Positions 18,131 to 28,686 of a stretch of DNA of 64,000 bases are shown here, one piece after another. The translations under genes and the position numbers were made by a program. The stretch comes from Neisseria animaloris (GTDB lineage: Bacteria > Pseudomonadota > Gammaproteobacteria > Burkholderiales > Neisseriaceae). The stretch is taken from positions 1,364,001 to 1,428,000 of the forward strand of contig NZ_LR134440.1 in the NCBI RefSeq assembly GCF_900637855.1, given 5' to 3'. Within the stretch, counting starts at the first letter, position 1. Each line of letters begins with the position of its first letter. A model generated the notes under the pieces. That model was not told the DNA's origin. It was given only the letters and a program-made list of their open reading frames with translations, and searched no databases.

Positions 18131-20563
18131 TTAGAATGTCGTACCCAATTGGAATTGGAAACGTTGGATTTCATCGCCTTTCTTCTTATTCATCGGATAC
18201 GCATAACTGAATTTCATCGGCCCGAGCGGAGATAACCAAGTAACGGCCGCACCGGCAGAGTAACGCAATTCTTCTTTAAAGGTCGACTTATGGGTGGTGC
18301 CTAACCCGTAAACGTTTTGAACTCTTTTGCTGGATTGGAGGCGGTCGCTGCTGTTGTCATTATAGGTCTTACCGTCCCACACACTGCCCGCATCGGCAAA
18401 TAAGCTCAAACGCACAGTACGCGAATCTTTAATGCCCGGCAGCGGGAACAGCAATTCTGCACTCACATTGGCCTTTTTGTTGCCGCCGTAACTGATCAAA
18501 TCACCATGCTGATCATAAACTTTCGGCCCCAAAGTGCCGCTTTCAAAACCACGCACCGAACCTAAACCGCCGCCATAGAAGTTTTCAAAGAACGGTAATT
18601 CTTTGGTTTTACCATATCCGTTAGCATAACCTACTTCTCCGCCCAGCATCAGAGTAAGATTTTTACTGAGGGGGAAAAACCATGTTTGATTATGAGTTAA
18701 GCTGTAATATTGCAAATCACCGCCGGGTAAACCAAATTCTCCGTTCACTCCGGTAAGATAACCGCGTGTAGGCCATAATGCGCTATCGGTTTTATTACGA
18801 CCCCAGCCAATATTGCCTTTAAATGTCCAACCTTTAAACTTACCGGTACAGGAAGTTGTGTCATTACCTTGGACACAGGTAGGATCATTAAATTTGCCGT
18901 ACTGCTGGATAAAGTCGCGGTAACGGCGGGGAGCTCCCGAGTAAATGTCGACATTCAAGTGCTCCGCACCAAGGCCGAAATTCACTCGGTCGTATTCCGT
19001 TACCGGTACGCCCATGCGTAAACCGCCGCCCAATTTGGTCTGTTTATATTGCTGGGTACTTGATGAAGATTTACGTGGGTCGTAAATGTTGCCATATAAA
19101 TCGTAACCCAAGCTCACGCCGTCAGGAGTGAAATAAGGATCGGTAAACGACAACGAGGCGTTTTGGGTTGTTTTACTGCGCGAAACTCGGGCAGATACGG
19201 ATTTACCCGTACCGAACAAGTTATCTTGTGCCACACCAAACGACATAACCAAACCGGTATCCTGTACCCAACCTGCACTCAAATCAAGCGAGCCGGTTGA
19301 GCGCTCTTGTACCGACATATTCAAATCTACTTGGTCCGGCGTACCTTCTACGGGCTTGGCATCAAACTGTACGTTGTCGAAATAACCGAGCAACTCCACA
19401 CGCTCTTTGGAACGCTGCAATTTGGAAGTATCGTATGGAGCGGCTTCCATCTGACGCAGCTCACGGCGGATTACTTCGTCGCGGGTTTTATTGTTACCCG
19501 TAATATTGATTTCATTTACGTAAACCTTACGGCCGGGTTCAATATGCAATACAAAATCCACTATGCCGGTTTGCTGATTTGGCATCGGCTGCACATTGAT
19601 TTCACTGAAGGCATATCCTGCGCTGCCCATTGCATTCTGCATTGCCTGCAGGCTGTCAACCATCTTTTGGCGCTCATACCATTTGCCTTCTTTCATGGTC
19701 AGAAGCTTATAAAGGTTTTCTTTAGATACTTCGCGGGTATCACCCTCTATCTGTACCTTGCCCCAACGGTAACGCTCACCTTCATGTACTTTTACAGTAA
19801 TGGTTTGCTTGGTTTTATCATCGTTCGTTTGAATATCGGTATCCAAAACCCGGAAGCTGAAATAGCCGTTATTTTGATAAAACTCAGTTACCCGCTCCAT
19901 ATCTTCGGCAAACTTCTGTTCGTTGAAACGGTTGCTTTTCGTTAACCATGTAAATACGCCGCCTTCACTCAACGACATTTGTTTGCGCAGCTTACGATCC
20001 GAATAACGTTCATTGCCTTCAAAATTGATATCGGTAATGGTCGTGCTTTTACCTTCTTCAATTTTGACATCGATTGCTACACGGTTACGTGCCAGCTTGG
20101 TAACAGTAGGCGTGATTTCTACCGACCGTTTGCCGCGGGTAATGTATTCTTGCTTCAAGCCTGCGATTGCCTGATTCAGCGTGGCTTGATTGAAAGGTTG
20201 TGATTGTGCCAAACCGAATGCGTCGAAATTTTTCTTGATGGCATCGTTTTGAAGCATCTTCGCGCCGGTAACATTGAGGCTGCTGATAGTGGGACGTTCC
20301 ACCACGGTCAACAAAACCTGATTACCCATAGTTTCTACGCGCACATCATCAAAAAAACCTGTGGCATAAAGGTTTTTAATGATTTCCTCACTCTTGGCAT
20401 CACTGAATGTGTCGCCTACTTTTACGGGAAGATAGTTAAATACTGTACTCGGTTCGGTACGTTGCAGACCTTCTACACGGATATCCTGAATGGTGAAATC
20501 AGCCAAAGCCAGCGGGGATAGGCCGATCAGCATTAAGGTTGAAGCAATCTTTTTTAATTTCAT
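18131..20563 (-). CDS. bamA: Outer membrane assembly factor BamA
   Basis: BamA inserts beta-barrel proteins into the outer membrane. The 810-residue protein has a signal peptide ending ALA|DFT, five POTRA domains (about residues 22-425) and a 16-strand barrel. The lid motif VRGF is present in GGLGSVRGFESGTLGP, and the protein ends in an aromatic residue (QFQLGTTF), as its own barrel signal requires. It is flanked by rseP and skp, as in other beta- and gamma-proteobacteria. Confidence 0.97.
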   Translation of the reverse strand: MKLKKIASTLMLIGLSPLALADFTIQDIRVEGLQRTEPSTVFNYLPVKVGDTFSDAKSEEIIKNLYATGFFDDVRVETMGNQVLLTVVERPTISSLNVTGAKMLQNDAIKKNFDAFGLAQSQPFNQATLNQAIAGLKQEYITRGKRSVEITPTVTKLARNRVAIDVKIEEGKSTTITDINFEGNERYSDRKLRKQMSLSEGGVFTWLTKSNRFNEQKFAEDMERVTEFYQNNGYFSFRVLDTDIQTNDDKTKQTITVKVHEGERYRWGKVQIEGDTREVSKENLYKLLTMKEGKWYERQKMVDSLQAMQNAMGSAGYAFSEINVQPMPNQQTGIVDFVLHIEPGRKVYVNEINITGNNKTRDEVIRRELRQMEAAPYDTSKLQRSKERVELLGYFDNVQFDAKPVEGTPDQVDLNMSVQERSTGSLDLSAGWVQDTGLVMSFGVAQDNLFGTGKSVSARVSRSKTTQNASLSFTDPYFTPDGVSLGYDLYGNIYDPRKSSSSTQQYKQTKLGGGLRMGVPVTEYDRVNFGLGAEHLNVDIYSGAPRRYRDFIQQYGKFNDPTCVQGNDTTSCTGKFKGWTFKGNIGWGRNKTDSALWPTRGYLTGVNGEFGLPGGDLQYYSLTHNQTWFFPLSKNLTLMLGGEVGYANGYGKTKELPFFENFYGGGLGSVRGFESGTLGPKVYDQHGDLISYGGNKKANVSAELLFPLPGIKDSRTVRLSLFADAGSVWDGKTYNDNSSDRLQSSKRVQNVYGLGTTHKSTFKEELRYSAGAAVTWLSPLGPMKFSYAYPMNKKKGDEIQRFQFQLGTTF

Positions 20564-20569
20564 AACATT

Positions 20570-21910
20570 TTATCCAAATATACGGGTTATATCGTTAAAG
20601 AAGGCCACCATCATCAGCATCAGCATGACGGCCAAGCCGAAACGCACACCAAGCATCTGAACACGTTCGCTCAGCGGCTTTCCGCGTATCCATTCGGCGG
20701 CATAATACACCAAATGCCCGCCATCCAACACAGGTACAGGCAATAAATTCATGATTCCTAAGCTGATACTCACCAGCGCAAGAAATTCCAAATAACTTTG
20801 CACACCGATTGAAGCGGTTTTCCCGGCAACATCGGCAATCGTAAGCGGGCCGGAAATATGGCTTAATGAAGCCTGCCCTGTTAGTAGTTTACCGAAAAAT
20901 TTTACCATCATCACGGAATAATTCTGTGTTTTTTCCCAACCCATTTTGAATGCTTCCGGCACAGAAGGCACATAATGATGGCTGACCTTTTGTCGCCACG
21001 CCTCATCGGTAGAGGCCGCTACACCAACCCTCCCGATCAAGGTGCCGTCTGAAAGCTCTTCGGAATCGGGCCGTACGCTGGTAGTCATCACTGCGCCGTC
21101 ACGCTCATACTGCACGGCAATTTTTTGCCCCGGGCTGCTGCGGAACAATTCCGCCCACTCAATCCAATTTTCGATACTTCTACCGTCGGCCATCAAGAGT
21201 TTGTCGCCCTTTTTCAAACCGGCCCGTTCGGCTGGGCTGCCTGCAATCACCATACCGATATGGTTGGTAATCTTAAACGGCAGAATACCGATATGCCCTT
21301 CTTCTTTGGCTACTTTACCTGCTTGCAGCGTGTCTGCAATATCTATTATGCGCAAAGCGTTTTTTCCGTTTTCCTTTTGCACCTCCACATTAACCCTGCC
21401 TGCTTCGATGTTCAAAACGATTTCGGTACGCGCCTGCGCCCAATCTTCCACGGCCGTATTGTTTACCGACAAGATTTTATCACCCGGCTCGAATCCGGCT
21501 TGGGCGGCAATACTGGACGGTTCAACCGTACCGACATAAGGGCGGATTTCGGTTATGCCGAATGAAAAACTCAAACCGAACAACAAAATCGCCAATGCCA
21601 AATTGGTAAGCGGTCCTGCGGCAACAATGGCAATGCGTTTGGCAGGATGCTGTTTATCAAAAGCATACGGTAAATCTTTTGCCGCCACATTACCTTCGCG
21701 GGTATCGACCATTTTGACATAGCCGCCCAGCGGAACCGGTGCCAGGCACCATTCGGTATCACCGCGTTTTTTCTTTAGAAACGGTTTGCCAAAGCCAATG
21801 CTGAAACGCAGCACTTTCACGCCGCACAAACGCGCTACGATGTAATGGCCAAACTCATGCAAGCTAACCAAAATCAAAATCGCAACGATAAAAGCCAATA
21901 CAGTTACCAC
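20570..21910 (-). CDS. rseP: Site-2 intramembrane zinc protease RseP
   Basis: The 446-residue protease has the zinc motif HEFGH at residues 18-22 in its first helix, the second metal motif [11 protein letters not shown] near residue 390, and two periplasmic PDZ domains between them (about 110-290). RseP cleaves membrane anchors such as anti-sigma factors and leftover signal peptides. The start is the ATG that puts HEFGH in helix 1. It lies 13 bases after dxr and 6 before bamA. Confidence 0.95.
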   Translation of the reverse strand: MVTVLAFIVAILILVSLHEFGHYIVARLCGVKVLRFSIGFGKPFLKKKRGDTEWCLAPVPLGGYVKMVDTREGNVAAKDLPYAFDKQHPAKRIAIVAAGPLTNLALAILLFGLSFSFGITEIRPYVGTVEPSSIAAQAGFEPGDKILSVNNTAVEDWAQARTEIVLNIEAGRVNVEVQKENGKNALRIIDIADTLQAGKVAKEEGHIGILPFKITNHIGMVIAGSPAERAGLKKGDKLLMADGRSIENWIEWAELFRSSPGQKIAVQYERDGAVMTTSVRPDSEELSDGTLIGRVGVAASTDEAWRQKVSHHYVPSVPEAFKMGWEKTQNYSVMMVKFFGKLLTGQASLSHISGPLTIADVAGKTASIGVQSYLEFLALVSISLGIMNLLPVPVLDGGHLVYYAAEWIRGKPLSERVQMLGVRFGLAVMLMLMMVAFFNDITRIFG

Positions 21911-21923
21911 AACTTCACTTCCC

Positions 21924-23111
21924 TTATCTGCTTAAAGCAGTTATACCTTGCCGCGCTTGTGCACGCGTTTGCGCATCTTGCGCCAACAAGCTGTCAATAT
22001 CATTCAGGCCGTCTGAAAAGCCTTGTTCCAAACAATGCGCCACAATACGGGCGATATCGGTAAAACGGATTTTTCCTGCCAAGAAAGCGGCAACGGCTTC
22101 TTCATTGGCTGCATTCAGAACGCAAGAAGCCCCGCCTCCTGCATGCATGGCATCGTAAGCCAGCTTCAGGCAAGGAAACCGATTCAGATCCGGCTCCCGA
22201 AACGTTAAAACCGACAGTTTACCAAAATCTAACGCACCCACTCCCGATTCAATGCGCTCAGGTAAGCCCAAACAATAAGCAATCGGCGTGCGCATATCGG
22301 GATGACCCATTTGTGCCAGCACCGAGCCGTCCAAATAACGCACCATACTATGAATCACGCTTTGCGGATGTATCACGACTTCCAATTTATCCGGCGGGCA
22401 GTTGAACAGCCAATGTGCCTCGATCAATTCCAAACCTTTGTTCATCATAGTGGCGGAATCAACTGAAATTTTTTGCCCCATCGACCAGTTGGGGTGTTTT
22501 ACCGCTTGTGCGGGCGTAATATGATCAAACGTGCTTAAATCGGTATCAAGAAACGGACCTCCGGAAGCTGTCAGAATAATCGACTGAATACCGTGAACAT
22601 TCAGACGGCCTGAATAATCCTGAGGCAATACTTGGTAAACCGCATTGTGTTCACTATCTACCGGCAATACTTTCGCACCATTTGCCCGGGCAGTTTCCAT
22701 AAACAATGCACCCGACACCACCAATGTTTCTTTGTTGGCCAGATAAATGGTTTTACCGTTTTTGGCTGCGGCCAGTGCCGATGGCAATCCCGCCGCGCCG
22801 ACAATAGCCGCCATCACTCCGGTTACTTCGGAAGCCGAAGCCACTTCAATCAAAGCCTGACCGCCATACAACACTTCGGTTTGGCAATCGGCGGACTCTA
22901 AAAGCTGCTCCAGAGCGGCGGCATGTTCGGCATCGGCAACAACGGCAAAACACGGCTTGAACCGCTCACACTGTGCGGCCAGTTTGTTAACCTGTTTATG
23001 GCCTGCCAAAGCAAAAATGCGGAATTTATCGGGATGACGGGCAACAACATCCAGCGTGCTTTCGCCTATGCTGCCGGTGCTACCCAAAATAGTTAAGACT
23101 TGTTGTGTCAT
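21924..23111 (-). CDS. dxr: 1-deoxy-D-xylulose 5-phosphate reductoisomerase
   Basis: Dxr makes methylerythritol 4-phosphate, the committed step of the MEP isoprenoid pathway and the fosmidomycin target. The 395-residue protein has the NADPH loop [27 protein letters not shown], the metal site [11 protein letters not shown], the flexible loop around [23 protein letters not shown] and a normal C-terminal domain. It feeds the UppS-made carrier lipid used by the cell-wall genes at the other end of the window. Confidence 0.97.
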   Translation of the reverse strand: MTQQVLTILGSTGSIGESTLDVVARHPDKFRIFALAGHKQVNKLAAQCERFKPCFAVVADAEHAAALEQLLESADCQTEVLYGGQALIEVASASEVTGVMAAIVGAAGLPSALAAAKNGKTIYLANKETLVVSGALFMETARANGAKVLPVDSEHNAVYQVLPQDYSGRLNVHGIQSIILTASGGPFLDTDLSTFDHITPAQAVKHPNWSMGQKISVDSATMMNKGLELIEAHWLFNCPPDKLEVVIHPQSVIHSMVRYLDGSVLAQMGHPDMRTPIAYCLGLPERIESGVGALDFGKLSVLTFREPDLNRFPCLKLAYDAMHAGGGASCVLNAANEEAVAAFLAGKIRFTDIARIVAHCLEQGFSDGLNDIDSLLAQDAQTRAQARQGITALSR

Positions 23112-23300
23112 GATTCGGTTCTTTAATTAGGCCGTTTGAAGCAAGATCAAACCGGTGAAACAAATTAATCTTTCAGACGGCCTTACAGGTATGTATTTTC
23201 TATTGTCACAGAACTTAATCCCGTCACGATATGACGAAAAGATTTTGCAAATCATACAGAATCGCAATATAAAAAGCAGACAACAGCATACTCCGTTATG

Positions 23301-23356
23301 TTTTCAGACGGCCTGTTTATCATCAATTGCCCATCCAGGCATGAAGCCGTCTGAAA
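23301..23356 (-). terminator. DUS inverted repeat downstream of the SIMPL remnant
   Basis: TTTTCAGACGGCCTG and GAAGCCGTCTGAAA face each other across about 27 bases. It lies in the 250-base gap between cdsA and dxr. Confidence 0.45.
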
Positions 23357-23363
23357 GGTTTTT

Positions 23364-23590
23364 CTAATCAACGCCGTATTCAATCGTTACGACCAAACGC
23401 ACTTGTTTGCCGACAGTGGATTTATCATAAATACCGCCGTATTCATCGCTTTCGCTGCTACCGGTATCGGCATAAATATTAAACGAGCCTTGGGAAGCGG
23501 AACGCATGGCACCGACTTTGCCGCCGCCGGTTTCGGCAAATTCCTGTGCACGCTTATCCTTTTCCAAAAACAATCTTTTTATAGACCTGA
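23364..23590 (-). pseudogene. SIMPL (DUF541) domain protein remnant, C-terminal end
   Basis: The frame ending at 23364 encodes about 73 residues that fit the end of SIMPL-domain periplasmic proteins: DKRAQEFAETGGGKVGAMRSASQGSFNIYAD, an acidic YGGIYDKST spacer and the closing strand VGKQVRLVVTIEYGVD. A full protein would have about 230 residues with a signal peptide; here the frame begins inside a uptake-like sequence (AGGCTGTCTGAA near 23591) directly abutting cdsA. No promoter or RBS is seen. I read it as the tail of a gene lost by a DUS-bounded deletion. Confidence 0.5.
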
Positions 23591-23607
23591 AGGCTGTCTG
23601 AAAACAA

Positions 23608-24405
23608 TCAAGCAAATACCGTCATCATCGCAGCATACACACTTAGCACGGCAATCAAACTGTCTACGCGGTCGAAAACACCACCGTGCCCAGGCAGTAA
23701 ATCGCTACTGTCTTTAATGCCTGCCGAACGTTTCAACCAGCTTTCCAGCAAGTCCCCGACAATGCTCACGACAGTCAGCAACAGCCCTACTATAATGGCA
23801 CCAAACCATGAAACTTCAAACGCCAACCAACCGGCATTCCACACCAAAGTCATGTAAATAGCCACACATAATGCGCCTCCGAGTGCGCCCTCCCAGCTTT
23901 TGCCGGGGCTGATGGCCGGAGCCAGTTTGCGTTTGCCGAATGCTTTGCCGCAGAAATAGGCAAAGATGTCGGCAACCCATACCAAACCCATCACTGCAAG
24001 CAATGAAACGGCTGCGTCTACATCCGGGCGCAACATCACCAATGCGAACCAGAACGATACCATCAGCAACCAACCTACTGCATAAGCCTGCCAGCCCGAC
24101 GGCAAGGCCCATTTGCTTAGTAGCCACATCGGTGCCAAAACCAGCCAAAACGCCAGCACAACCAGCCACACCAGCGAAGGCAATGCCCAACCACCCAGAT
24201 AAGCCACCAAGCCGAATACGGCTGTTGCTGCCAAATAGTGATTGTTTTGTGTCGGCGTAAAGCCTGCCATGCGTCCGTATTCCCACAGCGCCACCAGTGC
24301 GATTAATCCGCTGAATGCCGCCCAGAGACCGTCTGAAGTATAAAACAGCATGCCCAACATCAGCGGCAGCAACACCAGTGCAGTAATTATTCTTTGTTTT
24401 AACAT
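23608..24405 (-). CDS. cdsA: Phosphatidate cytidylyltransferase
   Basis: CdsA makes CDP-diacylglycerol, the precursor of all phospholipids. The 265-residue membrane protein has seven or eight helices and the diagnostic C-terminal signature LKRSAGIKDSSDLLPGHGG with VFDRVDSL, plus SPGKSWEGALGG. It lies 6 bases after uppS. Confidence 0.96.
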   Translation of the reverse strand: MLKQRIITALVLLPLMLGMLFYTSDGLWAAFSGLIALVALWEYGRMAGFTPTQNNHYLAATAVFGLVAYLGGWALPSLVWLVVLAFWLVLAPMWLLSKWALPSGWQAYAVGWLLMVSFWFALVMLRPDVDAAVSLLAVMGLVWVADIFAYFCGKAFGKRKLAPAISPGKSWEGALGGALCVAIYMTLVWNAGWLAFEVSWFGAIIVGLLLTVVSIVGDLLESWLKRSAGIKDSSDLLPGHGGVFDRVDSLIAVLSVYAAMMTVFA

Positions 24406-24411
24406 AATCCC

Positions 24412-25158
24412 TTAACCCCGTTGCTGCTCGATCGGCAGTTGCTCTGAGGTACGCCCGAACCGGCGTTCGCGTGTCCGAAATGACTGAATGGCGGCATCCA
24501 ACGCCTCCGCATCAAAATCAGGCCATAAAATATCGGTGAAGTACAGCTCGGCATAGGCTATCTGCCACAGCAGAAAATTGCTGACACGGGTTTCTCCACC
24601 CGTGCGGATAAATAAATCCGGCTCCGGCGCTTCGGCCAGTGTCAGATTTTCAGCCAACGCTTCCTCGGTAATTTCGACAACACCCGCCTTAACCAATTTG
24701 TTGGCCGCCTGAAGAATATCCCAACGGCCGCCGTAATCGGCAGCAATAACCAAAGTCAAACCGGTATTACCGGCGGTTAAAGCCTCCGCCTCTTCGATGC
24801 CTTTACAAATTTCGGCATTAAACCGGTTTCGGTTGCCAATAACTTTTAAGCGCATATTGTTACTGTGCAGGCGCTCCACCTGTTTTTGCAATGCCTGCAG
24901 AAACAGTCCCATCAGAAAAGATACTTCATCTTCAGGCCTGCGCCAGTTTTCGGTGGAAAAAGCAAACACCGTCAGATACCGAACACCCAGCTCGGCACAC
25001 CGTCTGACCATATTTTCAAGCGCTTCAAGACCGCGTTTATGCCCCATCACACGAGGCAGGAAACGTTTTTTTGCCCAGCGGCCGTTTCCATCCATAATCA
25101 CGGCGATATGGCGCGGAATCTGCGTATATTCCAAAATGGTTTGTGTGCTACTGTTCAT
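24412..25158 (-). CDS. uppS: Undecaprenyl diphosphate synthase
   Basis: UppS (cis-prenyltransferase) builds the C55 carrier lipid for peptidoglycan and LOS. The 248-residue protein has IMDGNGRWAKKR with the catalytic aspartate, TVFAFSTENW, LFIRTGGETRVSNFLLWQ and AYAELYFTDILWPDF. All substrate-binding residues look intact. It lies 90 bases after frr. Confidence 0.96.
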   Translation of the reverse strand: MNSSTQTILEYTQIPRHIAVIMDGNGRWAKKRFLPRVMGHKRGLEALENMVRRCAELGVRYLTVFAFSTENWRRPEDEVSFLMGLFLQALQKQVERLHSNNMRLKVIGNRNRFNAEICKGIEEAEALTAGNTGLTLVIAADYGGRWDILQAANKLVKAGVVEITEEALAENLTLAEAPEPDLFIRTGGETRVSNFLLWQIAYAELYFTDILWPDFDAEALDAAIQSFRTRERRFGRTSEQLPIEQQRG

Positions 25159-25248
25159 ATTTGCTGTTCCTGCCGTTTGTTTAAGCGGTTTTCACACGAA
25201 CCTGCATTATCGCCGCCTGCTGTTTTCAGACGGCCTGCTTTCGGATAT

Positions 25249-25806
25249 TTAAATCGCCATCAAATCTTCTTCTTTAGTTGCCAGCATCTTATCGACTTCG
25301 CCGATATATTTGTCGGTCAACTTTTGAATTTGTTCTTCGCCGCGGCGTGCGTCATCTTCAGAAATTTCTTTGTCTTTCAACAAACGTTTGAAATCATTAT
25401 TGGCATCACGGCGCACATTACGGATGGCCACGCGGCCTTCTTCGGCTTCACCCCGTACAACTTTAATCAAGTCCTTACGGCGTTCTTCAGTCAACATCGG
25501 CATTGGTACACGGATTAAGTCGCCCATTGAGGCGGGATTCAACCCCAGATTGGAATCACGGATGGCCTTTTCGATAGCAGAAGCCATATTGCTTTCATAG
25601 GGCTTCACGCCAATGGTGCGGGCATCAATCAGGGTAACGTTGGCTACCTGACTTACCGGCACAGGGCTGCCGTAATATTCCACTTCCACTTGATCCAGCA
25701 AGCCGGTGTGGGCACGGCCGGTGCGGACTTTAGCCAGATTTTCACGTAATACTTCAAGTGAACGCTGCATTTTGCTTTCGGCAGTTTTTTGAATGTCGCT
25801 AATCAT
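25249..25806 (-). CDS. frr: Ribosome recycling factor
   Basis: The 185-residue protein is the tRNA-like factor that splits the post-termination ribosome with EF-G. It shows the family segments [37 protein letters not shown] and [16 protein letters not shown]. The length is standard. It begins the downstream cluster frr-uppS-cdsA. Confidence 0.97.
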   Translation of the reverse strand: MISDIQKTAESKMQRSLEVLRENLAKVRTGRAHTGLLDQVEVEYYGSPVPVSQVANVTLIDARTIGVKPYESNMASAIEKAIRDSNLGLNPASMGDLIRVPMPMLTEERRKDLIKVVRGEAEEGRVAIRNVRRDANNDFKRLLKDKEISEDDARRGEEQIQKLTDKYIGEVDKMLATKEEDLMAI

Positions 25807-26124
25807 TATTGAACCTTGAAAATAATTAAAATCAAACAGATAGGGTTATACGCCGTCTGAAATCCTGTTTTTCAGACGGCCTGAACTTTGCTAAACGGTA
25901 CATGGTACCGTGCTTAAGGTTTCCCGACAAGCCGCATACTCCGAGTATTCGGGTTCAAGAAGCTGATTTATTTGTTTTATAAAAACTAAACATAATCGCA
26001 TATTCAACAACGGCAACCCTCAAATTTGCTCCTTATATCTCATATGATTTGCATTCGTCATAAATATTTGTTATAAACTGAAATCTTTTGTTTGTTTTGT
26101 ATATTTTTTTGTTAAGGGGAAAAC
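25807..26124. other. Intergenic region upstream of frr
   Basis: This AT-rich region holds a DUS hairpin (25852-25880) and a small palindrome CGGTACATGGTACCG (25904-25918). Apart from the RBS of the following gene I see no other structure. Confidence 0.5.
25852..25880. terminator. DUS inverted repeat upstream of frr
   Basis: GCCGTCTGAAA and TTTCAGACGGC with a loop of about 8 bases. It lies in frr's upstream region, so it could end a transcript coming from the pyrH side. Confidence 0.4.
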
Positions 26125-26406
26125 TTGTTTACATTAGCTTTGATATATGTTGCGGCAATCATCATGTGTGCAATCAGCGCACATTGGTTGGCAAGAAAAA
26201 TCATTCACAGTAATTCACACACCATCCGCACCATATTAACTATGTTTTTATTCTTTATTTTCAGTGCCTTTTTTCGTGCAGGAGCAACACCGGTACTTGA
26301 AAAAATCCTGCATTCTTCTCCGAAAAATTCGCTATTGGAAATATCGGTTTTCCAGATATTCGATACTGCGCCGCTGTCGGAGTTTCCTGATTTTACGGAT
26401 GATTAA
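26125..26406 (+). CDS. Small AT-rich membrane protein, TTG start
   Basis: The 93-residue frame begins at TTG 26125, 4 bases after a strong RBS (AAGGGGA). It encodes two membrane helices (about residues 3-20 and 37-56) and a polar C-terminal third ending PLSEFPDFTDD. I do not recognise a family. It is on the opposite strand from frr and pyrH, is more AT-rich than both, and stands alone, which suggests a recent or poorly conserved gene. A chance open frame is possible but the RBS and hydrophobic pattern argue for a gene. Confidence 0.5.
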   Translation: MFTLALIYVAAIIMCAISAHWLARKIIHSNSHTIRTILTMFLFFIFSAFFRAGATPVLEKILHSSPKNSLLEISVFQIFDTAPLSEFPDFTDD

Positions 26407-26698
26407 CGGTCGCTTTTGAATCTTTATTTGATTACGCTCTTTACACAGCAACTATATTTTCACTTCTTAATAGTAGATAAACCAAATTATTCCACAATAT
26501 TTTTCTATAAAAATTATTTGACTTACCCGTCATATTGGCACGATGAACAACCATCAAATTAAAATATCAAGTCTCATCAGTATATAGGCTGTTTCATCAT
26601 TAAAATTCAATTTTTATCTACTTCATACAAAATAATACAAAAGAGGCCGTCTGAAAATTTTCAGACGGCCTTCTTGATTGAATCGAATGATTTGAAAA
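26407..26698. other. AT-rich intergenic region
   Basis: About 230 bases of AT-rich sequence without an open frame precede a DUS hairpin. I see nothing else in it. Confidence 0.5.
26643..26673 (-). terminator. DUS inverted-repeat terminator after pyrH
   Basis: GAGGCCGTCTGAAAA and TTTTCAGACGGCCTT abut with almost no loop, 26 bases past the pyrH stop on the minus strand. Confidence 0.65.
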
Positions 26699-27418
26699 TC
26701 AACAATGCACCAATGTGCCTTCGTCTTCCCCCGCAATTACACGTTTTAATGCACCGTTTTTTGCGATACCAAACACCACAATATTCAGTTTTTGTTCGCG
26801 ACATAAGGCAAATGCAGTGGCATCCATGACGCGCAGGTTTTTATTAATAGCCTCGTCAAAAGTGATGGTTTGGTAACGTGTAGCCGACGGATCTTTTTTA
26901 GGGTCGGCAGTATACACGCCGTCTACATTGGTGGCCTTCAGCATGATGTCGCAGTTCATTTCCGCACCGCGCAACGAAGCGGCCGTATCGGTGGTAAAGA
27001 ACGGGTTGCCGGTACCTGCCGCAAAAATCACAACTTTCCCCTCTTCCAAATATTGGATGGCTTTCGGGCGGGCATAAGTTTCAGCAATCTGCTGCATACT
27101 CAAAGCAGACTGCACACGCGCCTTGAGGCCTAATGATTCGAAAGCATCTTTCAAAGCCAATGCGTTCATCACGGTTGCCATCATCCCCATATAGTCTGCA
27201 GTGGCACGATCCATACCTTGGGCTTGGGTGGCAACACCGCGGAAGATATTGCCGCCGCCAATCACCACGGCCACCTGCACGCCCATGTCCACGACTTCTT
27301 TTACCTGCCCGACAATCTGCATAATGGTGTCGCGGTTGATACCGAAAGCGTCTTTACCCATCAGGGCTTCTCCGGAAAGTTTTAATAAAACGCGTTTGTA
27401 TTTGGTTTGCTGTGTCAT
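26699..27418 (-). CDS. pyrH: Uridylate kinase
   Basis: PyrH phosphorylates UMP to UDP, feeding RNA and UDP-sugar synthesis. The 239-residue hexameric kinase has [23 protein letters not shown], the UMP site [16 protein letters not shown] and [14 protein letters not shown]. It lies downstream of tsf in the conserved rpsB-tsf-pyrH order, but two hairpins intervene. Confidence 0.97.
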   Translation of the reverse strand: MTQQTKYKRVLLKLSGEALMGKDAFGINRDTIMQIVGQVKEVVDMGVQVAVVIGGGNIFRGVATQAQGMDRATADYMGMMATVMNALALKDAFESLGLKARVQSALSMQQIAETYARPKAIQYLEEGKVVIFAAGTGNPFFTTDTAASLRGAEMNCDIMLKATNVDGVYTADPKKDPSATRYQTITFDEAINKNLRVMDATAFALCREQKLNIVVFGIAKNGALKRVIAGEDEGTLVHC

Positions 27419-27448
27419 GGGATACCTTGCTTTCTTCAGGTTGCGGGG

Positions 27449-27477
27449 AGGCCGTCTGAAACCGTTTCAGACGGCCT
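27449..27477 (-). terminator. DUS inverted repeat between tsf and pyrH
   Basis: AGGCCGTCTGAAAC and GTTTCAGACGGCCT lie just upstream of pyrH. Together with the classical terminator after tsf it suggests that pyrH has its own promoter. Confidence 0.55.
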
Positions 27478-27638
27478 ATCATGTTTCGGGGAACGGATAC
27501 TGCACTGATTGTAGTGCGTTTTTCAGGGCTTTTCAAAGCGCTAGGTCAAATCTCGGGCGGTTTGTTTTCCGCCCGTTGCCAACGTTGCGGCCTGCGGTTT
27601 TTTTGCTATAAACGGCAGGCCGTCTGAAAAATGCCCTC

Positions 27639-27678
27639 AAAAAAAAGCACCCCGATTCGATAAGAATCTGAGTGCTTT
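27639..27678 (-). terminator. Intrinsic terminator after tsf
   Basis: On the minus strand AAGCACTCAGATTCTTATCG and its continuation fold into a hairpin (AGCAC/GTGCT stem, GATTC/GAATC inner stem) followed by an eight-T run. This is a classical terminator without DUS, 15 bases beyond the tsf stop. Confidence 0.8.
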
Positions 27679-27692
27679 GTTTTTCATAAGCT

Positions 27693-28547
27693 TTATACTT
27701 TCGCAGCGGCAGCTACTTCGGCAGCGTAGTCTACAACGGCTTTTTCGATACCGTCGCCTACTTTGTAACGTACGAAGCTGATAACTTCCGCGCCGTTTTC
27801 TTTCAGGAATTGGGCTACGGTTTGGTCAGGGTTCATCACGAATGCTTGGCCGTTGAGGGTAACTTCAGCCAAGAATTTTTTGATGCGGCCTTCAACCATT
27901 TTTTCGGCGATTTCGGCAGGTTTGCCTGATTCGATGGCTTGTTGGGTGTAAATGCGGCGTTCTTTTTCAACGGTTTCCGCATCTACTTCAGCCTCAGACA
28001 CGCATTGGGGTTTGGCGGCAACGATGTGCATACCTACTTTGCGGGCAACATCTTCGGCACCTTTGAATTCAACCAATACGCCTTCGGTAGCCAAAGCACC
28101 GTGGATGTAGGCAGTCAGGCTGTTGGCGGTTTCGATCACTTGGAAACGGCGTACAGACATGTTTTCGCCCAGTTTGGCGATGATGGCTTTGCGCTCTTCT
28201 TCAACCAGCTCGCTCAACTCTTCCACAGTAGCCGGTTTTTTGGCAACGGCGGTTTTGGCAACAAAGTTGGCAAATTCTACAAAGCCGGCATCTTTTGCTA
28301 CGAAGTCGGTTTCGCAGTTTACTTCAACCAAAGCGCCTACGTTACCTTCGATAGCGTAAGCCAATACGCCTTCGGCAGCGGTACGACCGGCCAGTTTACC
28401 GGCCTTGGCACCTGATTTGATGCGCAGGATTTCTTCGGCTTTTTCGATGTTGCCTTCAGCTTCAACCAGTGCTTTTTTGCACTCCATCATACCCAGACCG
28501 GTAGCGGCACGCAGATCGGCAACCATTTTTGCAGTAATTTCTGCCAT
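27693..28547 (-). CDS. tsf: Elongation factor Ts
   Basis: EF-Ts exchanges GDP for GTP on EF-Tu. The 284-residue protein has the N-terminal UBA-like domain [22 protein letters not shown] and the DF-x-A-x-D core [12 protein letters not shown]. The start at 28547 (MAEITAKMV) has RBS AGGAG and matches the family; a longer frame upstream is not used. rpsB precedes it by about 140 bases with a DUS hairpin between. Confidence 0.97.
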   Translation of the reverse strand: MAEITAKMVADLRAATGLGMMECKKALVEAEGNIEKAEEILRIKSGAKAGKLAGRTAAEGVLAYAIEGNVGALVEVNCETDFVAKDAGFVEFANFVAKTAVAKKPATVEELSELVEEERKAIIAKLGENMSVRRFQVIETANSLTAYIHGALATEGVLVEFKGAEDVARKVGMHIVAAKPQCVSEAEVDAETVEKERRIYTQQAIESGKPAEIAEKMVEGRIKKFLAEVTLNGQAFVMNPDQTVAQFLKENGAEVISFVRYKVGDGIEKAVVDYAAEVAAAAKV

Positions 28548-28604
28548 TTTGAATCTCCTAGAAATTGGGGCAAGCACGGTTTGTGGTGCTTGTGAATCTT
28601 GGTG

Positions 28605-28645
28605 AGGCCGTCTGAAAAGGTATTTCACATATTTTCAGACGGCCT
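28605..28645 (-). terminator. DUS inverted repeat between rpsB and tsf
   Basis: AGGCCGTCTGAAAA and TTTTCAGACGGCCT are 13 bases apart. It may attenuate rpsB readthrough so that S2 and EF-Ts are made at different levels. Confidence 0.5.
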
Positions 28646-28686
28646 GTTTCGAGAAAAGGGGCATGAAGCCCCCTTTTTGAAAAGCC

